Shown here: positions 54,538-63,974 of the stretch, piece after piece
Layout: every line of letters begins with the position of its first letter
How positions within the stretch are numbered: position 1 is the stretch's first letter
Assembly: GCF_000311985.1 (NCBI RefSeq)
Contig: NZ_HE978585.1
Location: forward strand, 528,346 to 592,345
Reading direction: 5' to 3'
Origin: Kallipyga massiliensis ph2
Lineage (GTDB): Bacteria > Bacillota > Clostridia > Tissierellales > Peptoniphilaceae
DNA length: 64,000 bases
The notes under the pieces: generated by a model
The model's input: the letters and a program-made list of their open reading frames with translations, nothing else
Database searches by the model: none
Told to the model about the DNA's origin: nothing
Program-made: the position numbers and the translations under genes

Positions 54538-55413
54538 CTAGGCCAGGTCAGACAGTTTGGGGATGGCGTTGGAGGCGCCACGGGTCAGGCAGGTTTTCGC
54601 GGCGGCCCGGCTGGCCAGGCTCATGGCATCTTCAATGGACCGGCCCTTGGTGATGGCGGCGAGGAAGTAGCCACAGAAGGTGTCGCCGGCGGCGGTGGTG
54701 TCGACGGGTTGGATCTTCTCGGCGGGGGCAAAGAAGCGGTGGTCCCGGTCCTGGTAGATGGCCCCCTTTTCACCCAGGGTCAAAACCACGGTGGCCTGGG
54801 GGTATTTTTCCTTGAAGAGGGACAGGATTTCCTCGCTGTCCGACCCGCCGGTCAGGGCCTGGCCCTCGATTTCGTTGATGAGGAAGCAGTGGACCTGATC
54901 CAGGGGGGCGGTCAGGACGTCTTCGTCGATGGGGGAGGGGTTGAGGTAGATCCGGAGTTTGCGTTCAGCGGCCTTTTCCATCACCTCGTGGAGGCAGGAG
55001 ATTTCATTTTGGAGGAGGATGAGGTCCCCTTCTTCAAAATGGGCGAGGACGGCATCCACATAGTCCGGGCCGATGGCCCGGTTGGCCCCACCGGAAACGA
55101 TGATGGAGTTGTTCCCCTGGCGGTTGATCTGGATGACCGTATGGCCGGAGGGGAGGGGGGACCGGCCCACGAAGTCGGTATGAACCCCGGCACCCTGGAG
55201 GGCATGGACCAAGCTGTCCCCGTCGGTTTCCCCAACCAGGCCCGCATGCCATACCTCCCCGCCGGCCCGGGCGATGGCGATGGATTGGTTGAGGCCCTTG
55301 CCCCCGACAAACTCCTGGTAGGAGAGGGAGGAGATGGTCTCGCCCTCCCTGACCATATGGGGGACCCGGTAGGTCTTATCAATATTCAATGATCCGAAAT
55401 TTACGATTCGCAT
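54538..55413 (-). CDS. Ribokinase-like PfkB family sugar kinase
   Basis: 291 aa. The N-terminal PfkB motif EFVGGKGLNQSIAIARAGG (about 34-52) matches ribokinase, and DTTAAGDTFCGYFL (about 238-251) contains the catalytic Asp and anion hole. GNNSIIVSGGAN fits the ribose-binding lid. Probably phosphorylates ribose or a deoxyribose. GGAGGCAAC precedes the ATG. It lies downstream of the DeoR-family gene on the same strand and probably belongs to the same regulon. Confidence 0.88.
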   Translation of the reverse strand: MRIVNFGSLNIDKTYRVPHMVREGETISSLSYQEFVGGKGLNQSIAIARAGGEVWHAGLVGETDGDSLVHALQGAGVHTDFVGRSPLPSGHTVIQINRQGNNSIIVSGGANRAIGPDYVDAVLAHFEEGDLILLQNEISCLHEVMEKAAERKLRIYLNPSPIDEDVLTAPLDQVHCFLINEIEGQALTGGSDSEEILSLFKEKYPQATVVLTLGEKGAIYQDRDHRFFAPAEKIQPVDTTAAGDTFCGYFLAAITKGRSIEDAMSLASRAAAKTCLTRGASNAIPKLSDLA

Positions 55414-55492
55414 GTTGCCTCCTTATGGGCTCTTCCTTCTTCATTCGATTGTTGTGTCGTCCTTCTTTGGCAGGGCTCATGGCTTCCTCTCC

Positions 55493-56251
55493 CTAGTCCA
55501 CCAAGGTCAGTTGGATATCCAGCTGGTCCAAATACTTCCTCCACTTGGGGCTCAGCCCTCGGTCGGTGATGATCTCGTCGATCTCCTCGAAGGAAGAGAA
55601 GAAGGCGGGCTTGGTGATCCCGAACTTGGAGGAGTCGGTCAGGAGGTAGGTCTTGAGCGAGGACTGGATGGCCGTCCGCTTGGTGATGACCTCATATTGG
55701 CTGAAGCAGGTCAGGCCGTTCTTCTCCACCCCGGCAGTGGAGATGAACATCTTGGTCGCCCGGAGATGGCTGAGAAACTCCACGTTTTCCGTGGATTCAA
55801 AGGACCGGGACTCATGGTGGTAGTAGCCGCCGATGAAGATGAGCTGGATGTTCCGGCGGAGGGTCAGGTAGGGGAGGAGGTTCTCACTATAAGTAATGAC
55901 AGTATAGGGAATATCCGTGGGCAGGAGGGAGCCCAGCAAATTGACTGTGGACCCGGTATCCAAAATGATGATGTCGTTTTTTTCGATCAAAGAGGCCGCA
56001 TATTTGGCGATCCGGGCCTTCTCCTCCTTGGCATCCTTGCAGGCCTTGCTAAAGACATAGGACCCGCTGGAAGGGACGGACTTGGGGAGGTCCCATTGGT
56101 GGGACAAGACCCCCTGGTCCTCCAGATATTTCAAATCCCTTCGTATAGTCATTTCCGATACCTTATACTTTTCCGCCAGGGAGGAAATCTTGAAAGCGGG
56201 ATTTTTCAAGATATCCTGGGCCACCGCCATTAAACGCAATTTCCGTCTCAT
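55493..56251 (-). CDS. DeoR-family transcriptional regulator
   Basis: 252 aa. N-terminal HTH (about 15-55): FKISSLAEKYKVSEMTIRRDLKYLEDQGVL. The C-terminal sugar-phosphate sensor carries IILDTGSTVNLLG, IFIGGYYHHESRSF and KMFISTAGVEKNGLTCF. It probably represses the divergent importer-kinase-isomerase-aldolase operon, with a phosphorylated intermediate as inducer. GGAGAGGTGGAAG precedes the ATG. Confidence 0.92.
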   Translation of the reverse strand: MRRKLRLMAVAQDILKNPAFKISSLAEKYKVSEMTIRRDLKYLEDQGVLSHQWDLPKSVPSSGSYVFSKACKDAKEEKARIAKYAASLIEKNDIIILDTGSTVNLLGSLLPTDIPYTVITYSENLLPYLTLRRNIQLIFIGGYYHHESRSFESTENVEFLSHLRATKMFISTAGVEKNGLTCFSQYEVITKRTAIQSSLKTYLLTDSSKFGITKPAFFSSFEEIDEIITDRGLSPKWRKYLDQLDIQLTLVD

Positions 56252-56324
56252 CTTCCACCTCTCCGAATCGTTTGCGAACCCACTTCCTATCGCCTAATTT
56301 TCTTCTTCAAATTATATCAAAAAT

Positions 56325-56340
56325 TAACATAAAAATGTTA
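56325..56340. promoter_or_regulatory. Candidate DeoR-family operator
   Basis: Perfect inverted repeat TAACAT-AAAA-ATGTTA in the 234-bp divergent region. Two ATGTGAAAA copies follow towards the promoter at 56409. Binding by the adjacent regulator is inferred. Confidence 0.5.
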
Positions 56341-56408
56341 GAAAATGTGAAAAACCCCCTTATTTTCCGAAAAAAAGAAAGATTTTGGACAAATTATGTG
56401 AAAATCTA

Positions 56409-56436
56409 TTGACAGATGGGAAGAAAGTGCTAGAAT
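56409..56436 (+). promoter_or_regulatory. Promoter of the deoxy-sugar operon
   Basis: TTGACA (56409-56414), 16-bp spacer, TAGAAT (56431-56436): a strong sigma-70-type promoter 50 bp upstream of the binding-protein gene. Confidence 0.75.
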
Positions 56437-56485
56437 AGAAATACAGGAAATCGATACCAGTAATGTATATTTTGGAGGTGTAAAA

Positions 56486-57688
56486 ATGTTGCGAAAACGG
56501 AAATTCTTAGCTCTTCTACTCGCTTTTGCCATGGTGCTAACCTTTGCAGCCTGTGGAAAAGACGGAGACAAGCCGGCTGAAAGCACTCCTGCTGAAAGCT
56601 CTGAAACCAGCGAACAGGCTCCGGCCGACCAGGGTGCTACAGAGAACCCCGTCAAGGGAAAGAAAGTGGCCTACATCATGCAACTCCCGTCCGCCACCAT
56701 TTTCCAGATGTGGAAGGACTCCTGCGCAAAGCTGACCGCTGCTTTGGACGTGGACTTTGAATTCTTCTTCTGTGATGGAGACTTCAACAAATGGCAAGAT
56801 ACCATCCGTACCTGCGCCTCTGCCGGTTATGATGGCCTTCTCGTCAGCCACGGCAACCAGGACGGCTCCTATGTCTTCTTAAAGGAAATCAAGGAACAGT
56901 ATCCTGATCTGAAGATCGTCACCTTCGATACCCAGTTCTATACCGACGGCGAATACAAGAAGCTTGATGGCGTTACCCAGCTCTTCCAGCAGGATAAGTC
57001 CCTGGTCACCGTTCTTCTTGACCAGATGATTAAAGACAAAGAAGCTCGTAAAGAAGAAGGTCCTGTCCGCCTGATCAAGGTTTGGAGAGGCCCCAACTTC
57101 AATAGCCCCTTCGACCGCAGAGAAGTTGGTTGGAAAGAATATGAAGATGCCGGCAAGATCAAGACCGTCGGCGAGGTACAGCCCCTACAGGATACTATGG
57201 ACTCGGCCAACACCGTTACCGCTGCTTACCTGCAAAGCATCAAGAGAGAAGATGTCGATGGCATCATCGCTTACTATGACCTCTATGGCCAAGGCGTTTA
57301 CAAAGCCATTTCTGAAAACGCAGCAATGAGCGGGGACAACCCACTGCCCATGGCTTCTGTCGATATTGACCCTGTTGACATCACCAACATGCACACTCGC
57401 CCTGGCATCTGGACCGCAGCCGGCACCACCGACTGGACCCTGAACGGCGAAATCGGCATGCGTCTCCTCCTCCTGGAAATCGCCGGCGAATATGACAAGA
57501 TCTATGATCCGGCTACCCAGAAGACCGGTGTTGACGTCGTCGAAATCCCCGGAACCGCCATCCTGGCTAAGAACCTCAAGCCTGAATCCACGATTGAAAA
57601 CCTGGGAGAAATTGCCGGTGAAACCTATGGCAACCTGGACTATCTCTCTGAAACATCTTGGATGCCCAAGGATTTGATTCACAAATAA
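56486..57688 (+). CDS. Sugar ABC transporter binding lipoprotein
   Basis: 400 aa; TTGGAGGTG precedes ATG 56486. Signal peptide with lipobox TFAAC (about 19-23), a Ser/Glu/Ala linker, then a periplasmic-binding-protein fold of the ribose/Bmp-like class I group: VAYIMQLPSATIFQMW, YDGLLVSHGNQDG, VDGIIAYYDLYGQGVYKA and MASVDIDPVDITNM. It should bring a sugar to the permease. With MtnK/MtnA-type enzymes downstream, 5-deoxyribose or methylthioribose is the likely ligand; that is inference. Confidence 0.88.
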   Translation: MLRKRKFLALLLAFAMVLTFAACGKDGDKPAESTPAESSETSEQAPADQGATENPVKGKKVAYIMQLPSATIFQMWKDSCAKLTAALDVDFEFFFCDGDFNKWQDTIRTCASAGYDGLLVSHGNQDGSYVFLKEIKEQYPDLKIVTFDTQFYTDGEYKKLDGVTQLFQQDKSLVTVLLDQMIKDKEARKEEGPVRLIKVWRGPNFNSPFDRREVGWKEYEDAGKIKTVGEVQPLQDTMDSANTVTAAYLQSIKREDVDGIIAYYDLYGQGVYKAISENAAMSGDNPLPMASVDIDPVDITNMHTRPGIWTAAGTTDWTLNGEIGMRLLLLEIAGEYDKIYDPATQKTGVDVVEIPGTAILAKNLKPESTIENLGEIAGETYGNLDYLSETSWMPKDLIHK

Positions 57689-57781
57689 GCTTTGGCTGAG
57701 ATTGTGTGACGAAAATCTGACATTGTCTGGAGGAGAGAGTGAAAACTCTCTCCTTTTCAAAATAGGGATTAGGGTGAAAAT

Positions 57782-59314
57782 ATGCAAAAAATGACATTAG
57801 AAGCCAAGAATATTTCCATCAGCTTCCCGGGCGTCAAAGCCCTGGACCAGGTGGATCTCACCATCTATTCAGGAGAAATCGCCGCCATCGTTGGTGCCAA
57901 CGGGGCCGGGAAATCGACCTTGATGAAGGTCCTGTCCGGAGCCAACCCCAAATATGAGGGCCAGGTCCTCCTGAACGGACAGCTTGTCGAACTCCGTAGC
58001 CCCCAGACCGCCCAAGAGCATGGCATTCAGACCGTATATCAGGAAGTGGATACCGCCCTAGTTCCCACCCTATCTGTTGCTGAGAACATCATGCTGAACG
58101 ATATGGTTCTACAGGGTGGCGTCAGGGTCAATTGGTCGCAGATGGCCGATGAGGCCCGGAAGGCCCTGAAGCGGTTGAACATGGACTCCATCAATGTGAA
58201 GGCCCAGGCCCAATCCTTGACCCTGGCCCAGAAGCAGATGGTCCTGATTGCCCGGGCCATCCGGGAAAACTGCAACTTCCTCATCTTAGATGAGCCCACG
58301 GCTCCCCTGAGCAACAATGAGACCAGGGAGCTCTTCAACGTCATGAGGAAGCTCAAGGAAGAGTCCAACCTGGGGATTATCTTCATCAGCCACCGTTTGA
58401 ATGAGGTCCTGGAGATCTGTGAAAAATACACGGTCATGAGAAACGGAAAGATCGTCGACACCCAGGAAATCACGCCCTCCACCACCTCATCGGAGATTGT
58501 GGAGAAGATGCTGGGGCGGAGTTTGTCCGATAGCTACCAGAAGACCAAGGTCCCCATCGGGGATGTTATCTTCGAAACCAAAAACCTCTCCTCCGAAGTG
58601 GGGCGGTTGGAGGACATCAACATCACCGTCCATGCCGGAGAAATTGTGGGCATTGCCGGGCTGGTGGGTGCCGGAAAGTCGGAACTTTGTAAGACCATCT
58701 TCGGGGCTTATCCCAGCGAAAGCGAGGCCTCCAGCCTGGGCGGCCAGGCGATCAAGATCCAATCGCCTTCCCATGCGGTCAAGGCCGGAATCGGCTTAGT
58801 CCCTGAAGAGCGACGGAAAGAGGGCGTCCTGGTCCATGAATCCGTCTCCTTCAACCTGGCGGCAGCTACCCTGGGCAAACTTTGTGCCATGTCCTTTATC
58901 CAAAGGGATAAGGTAAAAAAGAATGCCGACAACTATGTCGATGCCCTGGGGATTAAAACCCCCTCCATCGTCCAGAAGGTCGCCAACCTCTCCGGCGGCA
59001 ACCAGCAGAAGGTGGCCGTAGGGAAGTGGCTGGCGGCGGACTCCCTCCTTTATATCTTCGATGAGCCCACAAAAGGAGTGGATGTCGGGGCCAAGCGGGA
59101 TATCTTCAAGCTGATCAACGACATTGCCGGCAACGGAAAGGGCGTCATCTACGCCTCCAGTGAAAATGACGAACTGCTCTCTCTCGCCGATCGAATTTAC
59201 GTCATGTATAGCGGGAAAATCGTCGCAGAGCTCGTCGCTTCAGAAACCACGGATGAAGAAATAATGTACTATTCGGTCGGTGGATCCAAAAAGAACCGAG
59301 AGGAGATCGCATGA
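57782..59314 (+). CDS. Sugar ABC transporter ATPase, double-domain
   Basis: 510 aa, two ABC domains as in RbsA/MglA. Domain 1: VGANGAGKST (about 37-46), Q-loop YQEVDTALVP, LTLAQKQMVLIARAI, LDEPTAPLS. Domain 2: GLVGAGKSELCK (about 294-305), LVPEERRKEGVLV, LSGGNQQKVAVGKWL and FDEPTKGVDVGAK. Energises uptake with the adjacent permease, whose start overlaps its stop by 4 bp. Confidence 0.93.
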   Translation: MQKMTLEAKNISISFPGVKALDQVDLTIYSGEIAAIVGANGAGKSTLMKVLSGANPKYEGQVLLNGQLVELRSPQTAQEHGIQTVYQEVDTALVPTLSVAENIMLNDMVLQGGVRVNWSQMADEARKALKRLNMDSINVKAQAQSLTLAQKQMVLIARAIRENCNFLILDEPTAPLSNNETRELFNVMRKLKEESNLGIIFISHRLNEVLEICEKYTVMRNGKIVDTQEITPSTTSSEIVEKMLGRSLSDSYQKTKVPIGDVIFETKNLSSEVGRLEDINITVHAGEIVGIAGLVGAGKSELCKTIFGAYPSESEASSLGGQAIKIQSPSHAVKAGIGLVPEERRKEGVLVHESVSFNLAAATLGKLCAMSFIQRDKVKKNADNYVDALGIKTPSIVQKVANLSGGNQQKVAVGKWLAADSLLYIFDEPTKGVDVGAKRDIFKLINDIAGNGKGVIYASSENDELLSLADRIYVMYSGKIVAELVASETTDEEIMYYSVGGSKKNREEIA

Positions 59315-60324
59315 ACGTAAAAGTTGTTAAGGAAAATAATTCCTCAAAATCCAATGATTTTCTACATACCCTCATCAACTGGGCAGCCCTTCTTGCCCTT
59401 ATCCTCAGCTTCCTCCTCTTTTCACTTTTAAGAGGACAGGCTTTCCTATCCGGGGATAACATGATCAACATCCTCCGAGCCATGTCCATCAACACCGTCT
59501 TCGGGATTGCCCTGACCATCACCATGGCCCCGGACGGATTCGACATGTCGGCATGTACCCTGGCCTCCTGCTCGGCCTATGTCTTCGTTTCCGCTTACCT
59601 CTGGTTCGGCTTAAGCCTTCCCATGTCCATCATCGTCTGCCTGGTCGTCACCTTGATTATGTACCAGCTGACCATGTTTATGATCCTGGTCTGCAAGATT
59701 CCGGACATGCTGGCCACGGTCGCTCTCATGTTCGTCCACCAAGGACTGGGCCAATGGTACATCGGAGGCGGCGCCGTCTCCACCGGAATGAAAACCTCAT
59801 GGGGAGCGGAGCCTGCCCGGGTTATGCTGGAGGATTCCTTCTCCGCCCTGGGACGTGCCCCCATCATCATTATCATCATGTTCGTCTGCGTCATCGCGGC
59901 CCATGTCTTCCTCAACTACACCAAACAGGGTCGCTACCTCTACGCCATCGGCGGAAACAAGCAGGCTGCCCAATTATCCGGAATTAATGTGAAAAAGTAC
60001 CGCTACATGGCGGGGATGATCACCGCCGTCTTTATCGCCATCGGGGCTATCCTTGTTGCCTCCCGGTCCAGCTCGGCCCAGGTTATGGGGGCGGACAACT
60101 ACTTCATGCCCTCTTTGGCCGCCGTATTCGTCGGGAAGACCGTCGGCGGGATCGAAAAACCCAACGCCCTGGGCACCATGCTGGGCGCGGCTCTGGTCTC
60201 CACCCTGGAGAACGGCTTGACCATCATGGCCGTTCCCTTCTATGTCCTGCCCGCCGTCAAGGGCGCTGTTCTTGCCCTGGCCCTGATCGCTTCGTACTCC
60301 TTGAAAGAAGAGTCCTACAATTAA
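59311..60324 (+). CDS. Sugar ABC transporter permease (RbsC-like)
   Basis: 337 aa with about eight to ten hydrophobic helices. It contains the BPD_transp_2 features GQWYIGGGAVSTG-type loop and YLYAIGGNKQAAQLSGINVKKYR, the site that contacts the ATPase, plus GADNYFMPSLAAVFVGKTVGG near the end. One permease gene, so it presumably forms a homodimer. The kinase gene follows after 40 bp. Confidence 0.92.
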   Translation: MNVKVVKENNSSKSNDFLHTLINWAALLALILSFLLFSLLRGQAFLSGDNMINILRAMSINTVFGIALTITMAPDGFDMSACTLASCSAYVFVSAYLWFGLSLPMSIIVCLVVTLIMYQLTMFMILVCKIPDMLATVALMFVHQGLGQWYIGGGAVSTGMKTSWGAEPARVMLEDSFSALGRAPIIIIIMFVCVIAAHVFLNYTKQGRYLYAIGGNKQAAQLSGINVKKYRYMAGMITAVFIAIGAILVASRSSSAQVMGADNYFMPSLAAVFVGKTVGGIEKPNALGTMLGAALVSTLENGLTIMAVPFYVLPAVKGAVLALALIASYSLKEESYN

Positions 60325-60364
60325 AGGCGAAAGCCTGTATGCCCAATAGGAAGGGGAATAGTTC

Positions 60365-61627
60365 ATGTACGATTTTTCCAAATATTTTTTAATGATTGAT
60401 GAATCCAATCCGGTGGAGACCGAAAAGGTCGTCATCGAATACGTCCTCTATAAGACCGAGGGAAATGGCGAGAACCAGATTCCCTGGGATAGGGAGACCA
60501 TGAAGGCTGTGATTCCTGAAGAACACGGGAACCTCAACCACGTCTGCCGGGTCTTCGACGATAAGGGCCACAGCATCTACATCAAGCAGGCCGGGGATAC
60601 CCTCCGGATTTCTGAAGATATGACCGCCACCCTGGACCGGAACCGCCAGGAATCCGAGATCCTCCAGATTGAAGAATCCTTGGCTCCCGGTTACGTCCCT
60701 CATGTTTATTTCTATGATACGGTCATGTCCGCCAACGGGATGGAAGATTGCAGTGACTACAAGGTCATGCGGAATGCCATGCTGGACCATGAGATTTTCG
60801 AAGGTTTTGATGAGGATATTTCGGAATTCCTGGTCAGGACCCTTCTCCTCTCCAGCGACGTGGTCATGGACCACAGGGAGAAGAAGGAGTGGACCCGCCG
60901 CTTCATCACCCCCGACCTCTGCGACATCACCGAAAAGCTAGTCCTCATGGAACCCTACCTGGGGGCTGATCGGAACAATGTCTTTGCGCCCAACCGGGCA
61001 TTCGTGGAGAAATATCTCTATGGCGATCCCGAGCTCCACAAGGAAGTGGCCAAGCTGAAGTTCAACTTCATGACCAATGCCCAGGCCCTCCTCCATGGCG
61101 ACGTCCATACGGGCTCCATCTTCATCAAGCCGGGCGCCATCAAGGTCTTCGACTGTGAATTCGGAACCTATGCCCCCATGGGCTACGATACGGGCAACCT
61201 CTATGCCAACCTGGTCTTTGCCTACTGCAATGGCCGGGCCTACGGTAAGGATGAATTCTGCGACTGGATTAAGCGGACCATCGCTTCCGCCTTCGACCTC
61301 TTTGCCAAGAAGTTTGTCGACCTCTATGAAAAAGAGGCCACCGAGCCCATGGCCAAGGTAGAGGGCTTCCGCGACTGGTACCTGGCCTCCATTCTTCGGG
61401 ATACGGCCGGCTATGCCGGGACCGAGCTCCACCGCCGGACGGTAGGCATGGCCAATGTCACCGACCTGACCACCATCGAGGATGAGCCCTCCCGGATGAT
61501 TGCCGAGCGGACCTGCATCTTCCTGGGCATCGACCTAATCAAGCATGCCGATTCCTTTGTGGACGGGAAGTCCTATATCGAAGCCCTGGAGCGGGCCGAG
61601 GAAGCCGCTATTGAATCCCTCAAGTAA
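60365..61627 (+). CDS. mtnK: S-methyl-5-thioribose kinase-like (MtnK/DrdK type)
   Basis: 420 aa, close to MtnK length. Aminoglycoside-phosphotransferase-like fold: an N-terminal lobe with SIYIKQAGDTLRI (the ATP lysine), and the catalytic LLHGDVHTGSIFIKPG (about 239-254), followed by metal-binding VFDCEFGTYAPMGYDTGNL. Phosphorylates methylthioribose, or 5-deoxyribose in the DHAP-shunt variant, at C1. The isomerase gene follows by 29 bp. The exact sugar cannot be told from sequence. Confidence 0.88.
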   Translation: MYDFSKYFLMIDESNPVETEKVVIEYVLYKTEGNGENQIPWDRETMKAVIPEEHGNLNHVCRVFDDKGHSIYIKQAGDTLRISEDMTATLDRNRQESEILQIEESLAPGYVPHVYFYDTVMSANGMEDCSDYKVMRNAMLDHEIFEGFDEDISEFLVRTLLLSSDVVMDHREKKEWTRRFITPDLCDITEKLVLMEPYLGADRNNVFAPNRAFVEKYLYGDPELHKEVAKLKFNFMTNAQALLHGDVHTGSIFIKPGAIKVFDCEFGTYAPMGYDTGNLYANLVFAYCNGRAYGKDEFCDWIKRTIASAFDLFAKKFVDLYEKEATEPMAKVEGFRDWYLASILRDTAGYAGTELHRRTVGMANVTDLTTIEDEPSRMIAERTCIFLGIDLIKHADSFVDGKSYIEALERAEEAAIESLK

Positions 61628-61656
61628 ATCGTCGTTTAGAAAATGGAGGTTTTTCC

Positions 61657-62760
61657 ATGATTAAAGAACTGCAAGGCTTCTTTGACCGGGTCATCTCGGT
61701 CAAGCTCCCTGAAAATAGAGAATACGTTGACATTATTGACCAAACCCTTCTGCCCAATGAGGAGAAGCGGATTGCCCTCCGGACTCGGGAGGAAATCTGG
61801 GAGGCCATCAAAAAGCTCCGCGTTAGAGGGGCCCCGGCCATCGGGGTATGTGCCGCCTATGGGATGGCTGTCCTGGCTAACCAGTATTCCGCCGAGATCT
61901 ATGAGGACTTTTCAAAGGCCTTCATGGCGGACAAGGACTACCTGGAATCCTCCCGTCCCACGGCGGTCAACCTCTTCTGGGCCCTGGACCGGATGGGGAA
62001 GGTGGTGGAGGAGAATTCCTCCTTGCCCTTGGACCAGCTGAAGGATCGTCTCTTCGACGAGGCCAAGGCCATCCAAGAAGAAGACATCCAGATCAGCCGG
62101 AACATCGGGGAGATCGGCTTCCAGCTCATGGAAGGGCTGAAGAAGCCCGGCCAGCCCCTGGGGATTGAAACCCACTGCAATGCGGGAACCCTGGCTACGG
62201 CCATGTACGGGACAGCCACTGCCCCCATGTATACTGCCCTGGACAAGGGGTGGAAGCCGGAAGATATGCATGTTTACTGCGATGAGACCCGCCCCCTCCT
62301 CCAGGGAGCCCGCCTGACCGCCTATGAGATGAACAAGTCCGGGATTCCCACGACGGTGGAGTGTGACAGCATGTGCTCCATCCTCATGCAATCCGGCAAG
62401 ATCCAAATCATCTTTGTCGGCTGCGACCGGGTGGCACGGAACGGAGACGCGGCCAACAAGATCGGGACCTCCACCCTGGCCATTGTCGCCAAACACTACA
62501 ATATCCCCTTCTATGTCTGCGCCCCCTCCTCCACCATCGACCCCGAGGCCAAGGATATCCATGATATTCCCATCGAATTCCGCGACCCGGAGGAGATCAA
62601 ATCCGAATGGTATGCCAAGCCCATGGTTCCGGCAGAAGTGGAAGGCTACAATCCGGCCTTTGACGTGACCACCCATGACCTCATCACCGGCATCATCACC
62701 GAAAAGGGCCTGGTGACCGGAGACTTTGAAAAGGAATTTCAGCGGTTGGGGATCTTCTAA
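61657..62760 (+). CDS. mtnA: S-methyl-5-thioribose-1-phosphate isomerase-like
   Basis: 367 aa. The eIF2B-like fold of aldose-1-P isomerases: RVRGAPAIGVCAAYGMA (about 51-67), THCNAGTLATAMYGTA with the catalytic Cys (about 171-186), CDRVARNGDAANKIGT with the catalytic Asp (about 259-274), and APSSTID. Opens ribose-1-phosphate-type substrates to the ribulose-1-phosphate form. It takes MtnK product and feeds the class II aldolase next to it. Confidence 0.95.
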   Translation: MIKELQGFFDRVISVKLPENREYVDIIDQTLLPNEEKRIALRTREEIWEAIKKLRVRGAPAIGVCAAYGMAVLANQYSAEIYEDFSKAFMADKDYLESSRPTAVNLFWALDRMGKVVEENSSLPLDQLKDRLFDEAKAIQEEDIQISRNIGEIGFQLMEGLKKPGQPLGIETHCNAGTLATAMYGTATAPMYTALDKGWKPEDMHVYCDETRPLLQGARLTAYEMNKSGIPTTVECDSMCSILMQSGKIQIIFVGCDRVARNGDAANKIGTSTLAIVAKHYNIPFYVCAPSSTIDPEAKDIHDIPIEFRDPEEIKSEWYAKPMVPAEVEGYNPAFDVTTHDLITGIITEKGLVTGDFEKEFQRLGIF

Positions 62761-62807
62761 GATCGGAAGTCCTGCTAGAGGAAATTCACGACGTGAGGAG
62801 GCAAAAC

Positions 62808-63494
62808 GTGGAAAAACAAGGCTATCAGTACCCAAGCGATGAGGAGGCCAAGGCCTTAATTATCGATATTGGAAAAAGAATCTATGCCCGGGGTTTTGTC
62901 GCCGCCAACGACGGCAACATCTCCTGCCGGGTGGCAAAAGATGAGATCTGGGTAACAGCGACCAATGTCAGCAAGGGCTTCATGACGGAAAAGAATCTGG
63001 TTAAAATCAACCTCGATGGCGAGATTCTGGAAGGGGACGAAAAGCCTTCCAGCGAGACAAAAATGCACCTCCGGGTCTATCAGGAATCGGAGGATCTGAA
63101 TGGCGTGGTCCACACCCACCCCATGCATGCCACGGCCTTCGCCTGTGCGGGCCTGCCCCTGGACAGCCGCTTCCTTCCGGAGGGCATCGTCCAGCTGGGC
63201 AAGGTCCCCTGCATCCCCTTTGCTATGCCGGGGACCGAGGACGTGCCCAACTCCATCACACCCTATATCAACAAGTACAATGCGGTTCTCCTGGGCAACC
63301 ATGGGGCCCTAACCTGGGGCGATTCCCTGGTCCAGGCCTGGATGCGGATGGAGACTGTGGAATACCTGGCCCATATCACCATTCTGAACAAGTACATTTT
63401 GAAAAAGTACAATGATTTCACGGATGAAGAGATTGACCTCCTCCTCGGCGGCCGGTCTTCCTTCGGGATCCGCGGGGGGAGCCGTCCTTCCTAA
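62808..63494 (+). CDS. Class II aldolase (FucA/DrdA type)
   Basis: 228 aa from GTG 62808, with GAGGAGG upstream; an earlier in-frame GTG at 62793 is unlikely. Zn ligands and phosphate loop: FVAANDGNISCRV (about 25-37), PSSETKMHLRVY, VVHTHPMHATAFA (about 98-110, H-x-H plus later H) and LLGNHGALTWG. In this context it should cleave (5-deoxy or methylthio)ribulose-1-phosphate to DHAP and an aldehyde, the last step of the DHAP shunt. Fuculose-phosphate is the other option. Confidence 0.9.
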   Translation: MEKQGYQYPSDEEAKALIIDIGKRIYARGFVAANDGNISCRVAKDEIWVTATNVSKGFMTEKNLVKINLDGEILEGDEKPSSETKMHLRVYQESEDLNGVVHTHPMHATAFACAGLPLDSRFLPEGIVQLGKVPCIPFAMPGTEDVPNSITPYINKYNAVLLGNHGALTWGDSLVQAWMRMETVEYLAHITILNKYILKKYNDFTDEEIDLLLGGRSSFGIRGGSRPS

Positions 63495-63530
63495 TCTCCT
63501 CTCTTCATCTCGCCAGTGAAAGGAGACACT

Positions 63531-63974
63531 ATGCTGCGAGGAATTCCATCAACCATTTCTTCCGACCTCCTGAAGGCCATGGCGGACATGGGGCATGGGG
63601 ACCTGATCGTGGTCGCCGACCACTTCTATCCCCCTTTCTCAAAGAGCCCAAACGCCCGCTCCATCCAAGCCAAGGGCATGAACTGCGCCACCCTTATCGG
63701 TGACATGCTCAAGCTCTTCCCCCTGGATGCCGACTTCAGCGAATACCCTGTTCTCTGCATGGTTCCCGACGGTTCGGGCAAGGAAGCCCTCATGGACCAA
63801 ACCGCCGCCCAGGACGTCATCGAGAAAGTCATCAAAAACGGCTACTCCGAGTCCTCCATCGGCGTCATCGAGCGGACCAAATTCTACGATTTAGCGGCCC
63901 AGGCCTTTGCCACCGTCTGCACGAGTGAGCAGGAGCCCTACGGTTGCTTTATCCTAAAAAAAGGCGTCAACTAG
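63531..63974 (+). CDS. RbsD/FucU family sugar mutarotase
   Basis: 147 aa from ATG 63531, preceded by AAAGGAGACACT. It begins LRGIPSTISSDLLKAMADMGHGD with the catalytic-type His at about residue 22, then IVVADHFYPP and later GYSESSIGVIERTKFYDLAAQAF, all typical of FucU/RbsD pyranases. It interconverts anomers or ring forms of the incoming sugar. Last recognisable gene of the operon; the window ends 26 bp later. Confidence 0.92.
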   Translation: MLRGIPSTISSDLLKAMADMGHGDLIVVADHFYPPFSKSPNARSIQAKGMNCATLIGDMLKLFPLDADFSEYPVLCMVPDGSGKEALMDQTAAQDVIEKVIKNGYSESSIGVIERTKFYDLAAQAFATVCTSEQEPYGCFILKKGVN

